Source: Parapristionchus giblindavisi (Eukaryota > Nematoda > Chromadorea > Rhabditida > Diplogasteridae). From it: a DNA stretch of 64,000 nucleotides. The position numbers were made by a program, and so were the translations under genes. Positions 57,706-64,000 of this stretch are shown here, in pieces. The stretch's first letter is position 1, and every line of letters starts with the position of its first letter. Below the pieces are notes generated by a model. The model was not told where the DNA came from. It did no database searches and worked only from the letters and a program-made list of their open reading frames with translations. The stretch spans positions 372,001 through 436,000 of the forward strand of contig CALSFV010000235.1 of the NCBI GenBank assembly GCA_943737045.1, given 5' to 3'.

Positions 57706-57864
57706 TTTGCAGTTTGTCTCTTCTTTATTGTTTTCAATCAGTACATATACCATGACATATCTTCTCGTTTTTGATCCGTATACAGAAGATAAATATATTA
57801 TTATACTTGCATAAGTGATCTAATTTATCGTTCCAGTGCCAACCGTCTTCCCTACTTTGGCTTC

Positions 57865-58135
57865 TCTGGTGTTGAAATCCTTGCATGATCACGAATACAA
57901 GTATAATCATGCATGATTCGACATTCCATGCATGATCATGCATGGAATATCCATCGTTCGTGATCATGCATGGATCTTCCGTGATCATGCACGAATTTTC
58001 TGTGATCATGCATGGAATGACAGAATCCATGCATGATCACGGATAATCCATGCATGATTCGAGTATTTTCCATGCATGATCATGCCACTAATTGCACGAA
58101 TTTTACTTGGATCATGCAAGGATTCAAACACCTGA
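57865..58135. repeat. TIR element made of CATGCATGATCATG words
   Basis: Ends TCTGGTGTTGAAATCC and GGATTCAAACACCTGA are inverted. The interior consists largely of ATGCATGATCATGCATGG repeats in both orientations, so it can fold back on itself many ways. It abuts the exon starting at about 58,136. Confidence 0.75.
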
Positions 58136-58402
58136 GTTCCCGCCGGCGCTCTTTCCGCAATCCCAACTCGACATCATCGACCACTTGATCTCGGTCAATC
58201 AGGGTACGGTAGGGTTACGGTAGATAATATTTGATCTTTGATCTTTGCAGCCCTGAGGGCCCAGCCGAGAGCTAGTGGTGATACAAGCGATGATCAGAGA
58301 TCGAACAGTGTGGAGAGCGCAGAATCATCGGGGTTTGATCACAGAGTGAAAGTAAAGAGAGTAGACAAGAGGCGAGGACAGAATGAAGATAAACATGGAT
58401 AA
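58136..58402 (+). CDS. Two orphan exons of an unidentified gene
   Basis: The first exon (to 58,203) reads PPALFPQSQLDIIDHLISVN. After a 47-bp intron it joins in phase to 58,251 onward (ALRAQPRASGDTSDDQRSNS, VESAESSGFDHRVK), ending at TAA 58,400 or at a GTAAAG donor at 58,359. Codon use is GC-rich like lgd. Upstream of the TIR element, 57,836-57,862 (PTVFPTLAS) could be the rest of the first exon, split by the element. Family not recognised. Confidence 0.45.
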
Positions 58403-58793
58403 AATCGATCACAGGTAGATCACTAGGCAGACAGACAATAGGGCGAGATAGTATGGGAAATGAGAGATTGAGTAGGAATGAATCATAAGGAATAGAGGGA
58501 TGATACAATCGTTAGGAGGGTCAAAGTAGAGATAGAATTTGGGAATGCGGGTAGTAGACGGCTATGGTTAAAAATCGATTATTGATTTTTTCGGGATCTA
58601 TGTATTAGCTTGGTCCGAAAGTCGTTCATTCAATTTCAAAGAAGGACAAACATCTTGCTTCGGTTTAATCAGCGTATTTTTTTTCTCTTGTGATGCAACT
58701 GCAGACTTCGCAACATGTGAAAAGATCGAAACTTTTTATTTTCTTAAATTATGCGATACAATAAAATGAAAAATTAAGACAACGTACAACATA

Positions 58794-60226
58794 CAGTGTA
58801 GCCTAAAAGTCATGGGACACTTTTTTCATTTTTTTATAACTTTTGATCCAGAAAAGCAATCAAGCTGATCTTTTCAGTCAATGTACAGAATATATCAGGG
58901 AATATTACCATGATGTGTTGGCATAATTAAATTAATTCACTGATGCGTAGTGATGACGCGATCGAAATACACTTTTTTGAAAATTTACATTTCTTTAGTG
59001 AAAGATCCTGTTCTTCCGAAACATTGTGAGAGTGGAGACCCCCACTAGGATTTCACAGTCACACAATCCGGAATGGCTCCGATTCCGATTTCAAGCTGTA
59101 GCAGGGTCGCAACTTTGACCCCCAAAATTTATAACTCAGCTTCTAGATGTGCTAACAACCCGTTCTAAGTGCTGAAATGATGCTAGTGGTGAGTAATGTT
59201 TTTCCGCAGATTATGGTAGTCATAGCTCGTCATTTGCCCTCAGGGCATAAAATTATTTTTTGGGGGAACGACCGATTTTGAGACCCTACCGTTCAGAGGG
59301 CGGGTCTTCTAAAATTATGGTTTGTGCGCAAGCAGCTTTGTACTATATCATATATTAATCTCCCATATTTTGGTTTAGTTCCGATTCCTTTCAGACCAGC
59401 AGCAAACGTTATGCTGAGGTCTACTCGGTGCGCGCTCTTGCGCTTTCTCCCATTCTGCTCTTGCCCCTGGGCCTCTATTGATGAAATCTCTTAGTTTCAA
59501 AGTACCAATGCATGTTAGAGATGTTCACAAAAGTTTTTACACTATTGCTGAACTTTGATCTTTGATCTTTGTATTTTGATCTTTACTCCCTACTACCGAG
59601 TAGACCTCAGCATAACGTTTGCTGCGGGTCTGAAAGGAATCGGTACTAAACCAAAATAAGGGAAATTAATATATGATATATTGCAAAGCTGTTTGCGCAC
59701 GAACCATAATTTTAGACCCGCCCTCTGAACGGTAGGGTCTCAAAATCGGTCCTCCTCCAAAAAAATTATTTTATGCTCTGAGGGCAAATGACGAGCTATG
59801 ACTACCATAATCTGAGGATAAACATTACTTGCCACTAGCATCTTTTCAGCACTTAGAACGGGTTGTTATCACATCTAGAAGCTGAGTTATAAATTTTGGG
59901 GGTCAAAATTGCGACCCTGCTACAGCTTGAAATCGGAATCTGAGCCATTCCGGATTGTGTGACTGTGCAGCCCTCGTTGGGGTCTCCACTCTCACAATGT
60001 TTCAGAAGAACAGGATCTTTCACTAAAGAAATGTAAATTTTCAAAAAAGTGTATTTCGATAGCGTCATCACTACGCATCAGTGAAATAATATAATTATGC
60101 CAGCACATCATGGTAATATTCCCTGATAAATTCTCTACATTGACTGAAAAGATCAGCTTTATTGCTTTTATGGATCAAAAGTTATAAAAAAATGAAAAAG
60201 TGTTCCATGACTTTTAGGCTACACTG
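58794..60226. mobile_element. 1.43-kb TA-flanked foldback element
   Basis: Ends CAGTGTAGCCTAAAAGTCAT are inverted, flanked by TA (58,792-58,793 and 60,227-60,228). Arms of about 580 bp are close to identical, with a GC-richer centre near 59,400-59,640. CAGT termini plus a TA target are the Tc1/mariner signature. No transposase remains; the minus-strand ORF at 59,853-60,071 is arm sequence. Confidence 0.85.
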
Positions 60227-60237
60227 TAGGAATGAAT

Positions 60238-60540
60238 TGATTATGCTAGAGATGGTGAATTCGAAGCATACGATAGAAGAACTCCAGGTTTATTTAGCGT
60301 TGAGTTTGAAGGGATTGAATTAATATCATTGAATAGTAAGAAACATTTGAATGAAGAAAAAATTGCTAAAGGAGTATAAAAAGTAGAAATAGTGTAACAT
60401 CTTGATTTAAGAAATATATTTAAGTTCCTTACAAAATGTTGAACCTGAAAAATGAAGAAAAAAATTGCTAGGTTCCTTTTTCCAAAGAAAAAATTGCAAA
60501 AAGTTCCTTGCAAAATGTTGAGTGAAAATGAAAATGAAAT
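60238..60540. repeat. Diverged relic of the gene A downstream segment
   Basis: AGAGATGGTGAATTCGAAGC, TTAGCGTTGAGTTTGAAGG and the following 100 bp match 30,412-30,600 and, more distantly, 10,420-10,520. Confidence 0.65.
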
Positions 60541-60642
60541 GATGTGAAGATGGAGACCCTCGATAAGTCAAATGAAAACTTGAATAAATTAAAATCGGTT
60601 TGTCTTCAGTTTTTCCGAAAGGAGTTGATTAATGATGAAATT

Positions 60643-60649
60643 CATATAT

Positions 60650-60680
<31 letters not shown>

Positions 60681-60705
60681 TTTTGTTTATTTATTTATCA
60701 CACAC
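60643..60705. repeat. (ATTT)n microsatellite
   Basis: About 15 ATTT units. Confidence 0.9.
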
Positions 60706-60971
60706 CCAATAAATATGAGACAACATTTGAAACTAAGATTGAATAAAAAATTTTTGATCTTTTTTGGTATCTAACATTAATTAAGTAATTTTTTAAATTA
60801 ATTTCTAATAGTTTGAAGAGAAGTCTTTGATTCAGTCTATGAAGTCCATGAGTGATAAAATACAAGTTAAAATTGAGACACTTTTCTGCAAATCAGTTAT
60901 TACACTTGAGTATTTCCTCACCAATGGTTTTGTGTTGGATAATGTTCATTTTATTGCATTGTATTGAATTT

Positions 60972-63022
60972 AGCGATAATTATTCGAGAACACGTTTATG
61001 CACGTTCGATTAATGGCTCGAATGGATAATACAAACACGTATGAGGGCACGGGACAAGAGGGGTGAGGGAAGAGGGCACTAGGTCGAATGAGAACCGATG
61101 AATAATAACCGATTGTATGATAACGATTTGCATACTTTGTCTATTCATTAGCCTCTCATATACAAATGGTTATCATTCAGTCGGTTATTATTCATCGGTT
61201 CTCAATCGACCTAGTGCCGGGAAGAGTAAACTGGTACAGTTTTAATCTATATTTCATTTACGAGTAGAATATGCGCTAAAATGGACAGATTATGTAGAGG
61301 AAACGAGTGATGATCTGTTCAAAAGCCACGAAAAGAAAAGAAACAGACTACACTCTCCTCTCTTTACACACTCTCTCGCCTCTTTTCCGTTTCTTTTCGT
61401 GCCTTTCGAACAGCACATAAAGATAGAAATGGACGAATATGTGAGATGCTACCTATAACAATTAATTTAACCCCCCTATATAGAGGCAGAGAAAGCGGTC
61501 TCTTCAGCACGCAGTGCTCTCTCGTCGACAGAGCACAGGCGAGATAGCGTGCGAACTGGAGAGACCGTATATACAATGGTTACTCTATATTTTACATTTC
61601 ATCGATAAAGTAGTTGTAAATTCTTCTGAATAGACTTAGCAAAGATTTGAAGGAATATAATGGAATAAATCTGGATGAAAAAGGGGGAAATGTATGGAAA
61701 TGAATTTAAAAATGATATAATAAATATGGGAAAGTAAAGAATATCATCATAGTCACGGTATGTTTCAAACGTCGATCACCAGCCAGTTTACCACACGAGA
61801 ATGGCCCTGAAATGTCACGATTAGTAGTATGTTCAATGGAATTAGCGTAATTAAAGGCACACCACGAGCTAATATGAAACTCTCCGCTCTGGCAATGGTC
61901 TCGTAGACAAAGAATAGCATTGCCAGACCGGAGAGTAAAATAATCTCGGGATGTGCCTTTGAGTTACGGTTTACAGTTTTTTTAAAGCATTCTTAGTCAA
62001 TTTTCAAGGGTTAAGTACACCAACCTTGATATCGGCAAGCGGCTCACGGATGCGCACACGCGCCGAAATCACACCGCCCATTGCCTGCAATATCGTATAC
62101 CTTCATCGTCTTATCCAACTTATACACTATTCATACATACATTTTCATACCCTCAAAAACTTCCGTAATCCTACAATACCCAATACCGTAATCCTACCGT
62201 ATCCCATCCCTACCGTAGTCCTACCGTACCTTTCGTCCGTCCTTGATCGCACATCCCTCCTCCACCTCCGCCTTCGTCTCCAGTCCGTCCAGCTTGCACT
62301 CTCCCACTCCGATCAACTTGTCACTGCGAAGGAATCCGCCCTTCTGGTACACCTGAGAAATGTGATCTTTGATCTTTTGATCTCAGGATCTTTGATCTTT
62401 TAACTTAAACATCTTGAACTTCTTCTTCTTCATCTTTGAACTTAAGCACTTTGAACTTTGTCTTAATGATTTTAAAACACATACATCGTTATCTTTGACT
62501 CGAACATTGATCCTTTGATCTTTTGGTTTCATGATCTTTGATCTTTGATCTCACCTCCAACTTCAACGGCAGCCTCTTGAGCACCCGCAACAGCTTGTTG
62601 CCGCGCGCCTTCTTACTGCCGATTTGCACCACGACCGTCTCATTCCAGCCTGAACGAGAGAGTGATCTTTGATCTTCAATCAGATATATCATTCACAATC
62701 TTCGATCACCTATCAAGCAATCATCACAACTACAACCGTAAAAAGTTACTGATTAAAGGCACACCCCGTACTAATTTGAAACTCTCCGCTCCGGCAGTGC
62801 TCTCTAGCTTTCTTTGTCTACGAGAGAACGCTGTCAGAGCGGAGAGTAAAATTAGCTCGGGGTGTGCCTTTAAAACATTCAGGACAGTGGTGACATCTGA
62901 TCTTTGATCTCTTACTCACCAGGACTTCTCGATCCGGCCGCATACTTGGTCTTGCCTGTCTGAGGAGCGTCGGTCGGATACGGGAAGGTATACCTAAATC
63001 AGCATTGATTTTTTTACAATTT

Positions 63023-63059
<37 letters not shown>

Positions 63060-64000
63060 TAATAATAATAATAAAAATAAAATAATAATAATAATAATAA
63101 TAATCCTCACTTTACAAACAGATTAGCGTGTTCCGGTTCGTATCCGGGGGGCAGCGGCACATCCACAGCGTTCAGAATGCTCACCTACAATATTGTTATT
63201 TAAAAAAATTAAATTATATAAATATAACTAGACTATATATAAATGTAAATTTTCTATTACCCAGTAAAAAGACAAAGGTAAATCCCGTCATTCAAAGCCA
63301 AGTCCCTACTTCAAATCTACTTCATACAATGATATGATATCACAATATCTATGTTATCTGCCTATGCAATGCAGGGCCTAACAATAACGTAAAGTTTTGG
63401 CGAGATATTTGGCTATTCTAATCAAGTTTCATATGCGGACGTTTTTTAATGAAGATGAAGAGACGAAAGTAGAGATCTTGTGGACAAGAAAATCCCCCTC
63501 CTATTTTGGCCCCTCTATATATGAAAGTTGAGAGGATAAATATTATTATTAGGATTTTTATATGAAATGACTGACAAATCGTAATCGATGAGAACTGTTT
63601 TAGTAGAAACTAAAGATAACGATGCGACGCAAATACGCCGGGTGCACAGCACTGCACAAGGCGACAAAATACGGTTCTGTCTCGGTGACGTTTTCTGGAG
63701 AAGGGGTCCAGGGACAAATTTGAGAACCTCACCAATCACATACCCACATCAAGCACCCATAAAGGTACCCACTACGGTGCCCATATCAACTACCGTAGCC
63801 CTACTAATTACCGCACTCCCATCATACACCGTACCATCAACCAGAAAGCTACCGTACCTCGAGCACGTCCTCGGCCAGATCGGGGAAGAAGTCCGCGGAG
63901 GGAATGTGACGCTGCTCACGATGGAATCGAGGAGTCTGCAATGATGTGAAAATAAAGAAAAAATCCAAAACAACGCAATACAATCATACAACATTATACT
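60972..64000. repeat. Second copy of the lgd 3' segment
   Basis: Direct repeat of about 31,098-33,900 at high identity, including the MITEs, the TAA microsatellite and introns. Weaker homology extends left to about 60,920. The repeat runs to the window edge, where similarity is already falling. Confidence 0.85.
61765..64000 (-). CDS. lgd: Lgd/CC2D1 homologue, second copy, C-terminal part
   Basis: Partial, with the 5' part beyond the window. Exons 63,858-63,935, 63,111-63,184, 62,920-62,993, 62,555-62,649, 62,230-62,352, 62,025-62,084 and 61,765-61,806 are in phase. They encode the C2 domain and C-terminus (TPRFHREQRHIPSADFFPDL to GHSRVVNWLVIDV). Exon 62,230-62,352 (VYQKGGFLRSDKLIGVGECK, LDGLETKAEVEEGCAIKDGRK) is the C2 segment missing from the first copy and matches the family (FHKGGFLKSDK..G). 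A few conservative changes from copy 1 (E to V, V to I) suggest a true second locus or diverged haplotype. This copy looks the more complete in its C2 domain. Confidence 0.85.

Noticed and set aside
57870..58130. Regularly spaced repeats resembling a CRISPR array
   Set aside because: Units are self-complementary ATGCATGATC words inside a TIR element, with no constant repeat and variable spacer pattern, and the genome is eukaryotic.

Overview
This window looks like nuclear DNA from a free-living, rhabditid-type nematode. It is AT-rich and gene-sparse. Introns are mostly 40-60 bp with GTAAGT-type donors and TTTCAG-type acceptors, and several start codons sit just after an acceptor-like TTTCAG/TTTAG, as expected for spliced-leader trans-splicing. 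No prokaryotic genes are seen. Naming the genus would need a database search.

Region 1-31 kb is repeat-rich. Its core is a direct tandem duplication of about 10.7 kb (about 4,133-15,023 and 16,422-27,006). Each unit carries a small gene of unknown function (gene A), a BTB/POZ-domain gene (gene B) and a short terminal ORF (gene C). The two copies have decayed differently: gene A is frameshifted in copy 1 and clean in copy 2, while gene B has a longer open reading frame in copy 1. Because the copies are close relatives, insertions after the duplication show up as filled site versus empty site. This gives exact target-site duplications for a LINE tail, a long-TIR element that has captured a five-exon gene, a 9-bp-TSD foldback element, two 8-bp-TSD hAT-like MITEs and a TTAA-flanked MITE. 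Older diverged pieces of the same unit lie at 2.2-3.0, 28.1-29.0, 30.2-30.6 and 60.2-60.5 kb.

Region 31.9-55 kb holds two genes on the minus strand. An ataxin-10-like gene (50.6-54.5 kb, possibly starting at 55.06 kb) lies 323 bp upstream of a 23-exon, 760-codon lgd/CC2D1 homologue (31.9-50.3 kb) with four DM14 repeats and a C2 domain. The close spacing and an acceptor abutting the downstream ATG suggest an operon. Intron 11 of lgd is 9.7 kb and contains a complete MAP kinase kinase-like gene on the plus strand (39.96-43.43 kb). That gene is bracketed by two same-orientation copies of one foldback element, and its own intron 10 carries a decayed Tc1/mariner element.

Region 55-64 kb contains a tRNA-Lys(CUU) gene and a decayed copy of it, orphan exons, LINE remnants, a 1.4-kb TA-flanked foldback element, and a second copy of the lgd 3' end (from about 60.97 kb to the window edge). 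The second copy keeps a 41-codon C2-domain exon that is precisely missing from the first copy, so the first copy appears to encode a shortened C2 domain.

Endosomal/ESCRT regulation (lgd), kinase signalling (MAP2K) and ataxin-10 are the recognisable cellular functions. Most of the rest is transposon-derived sequence.
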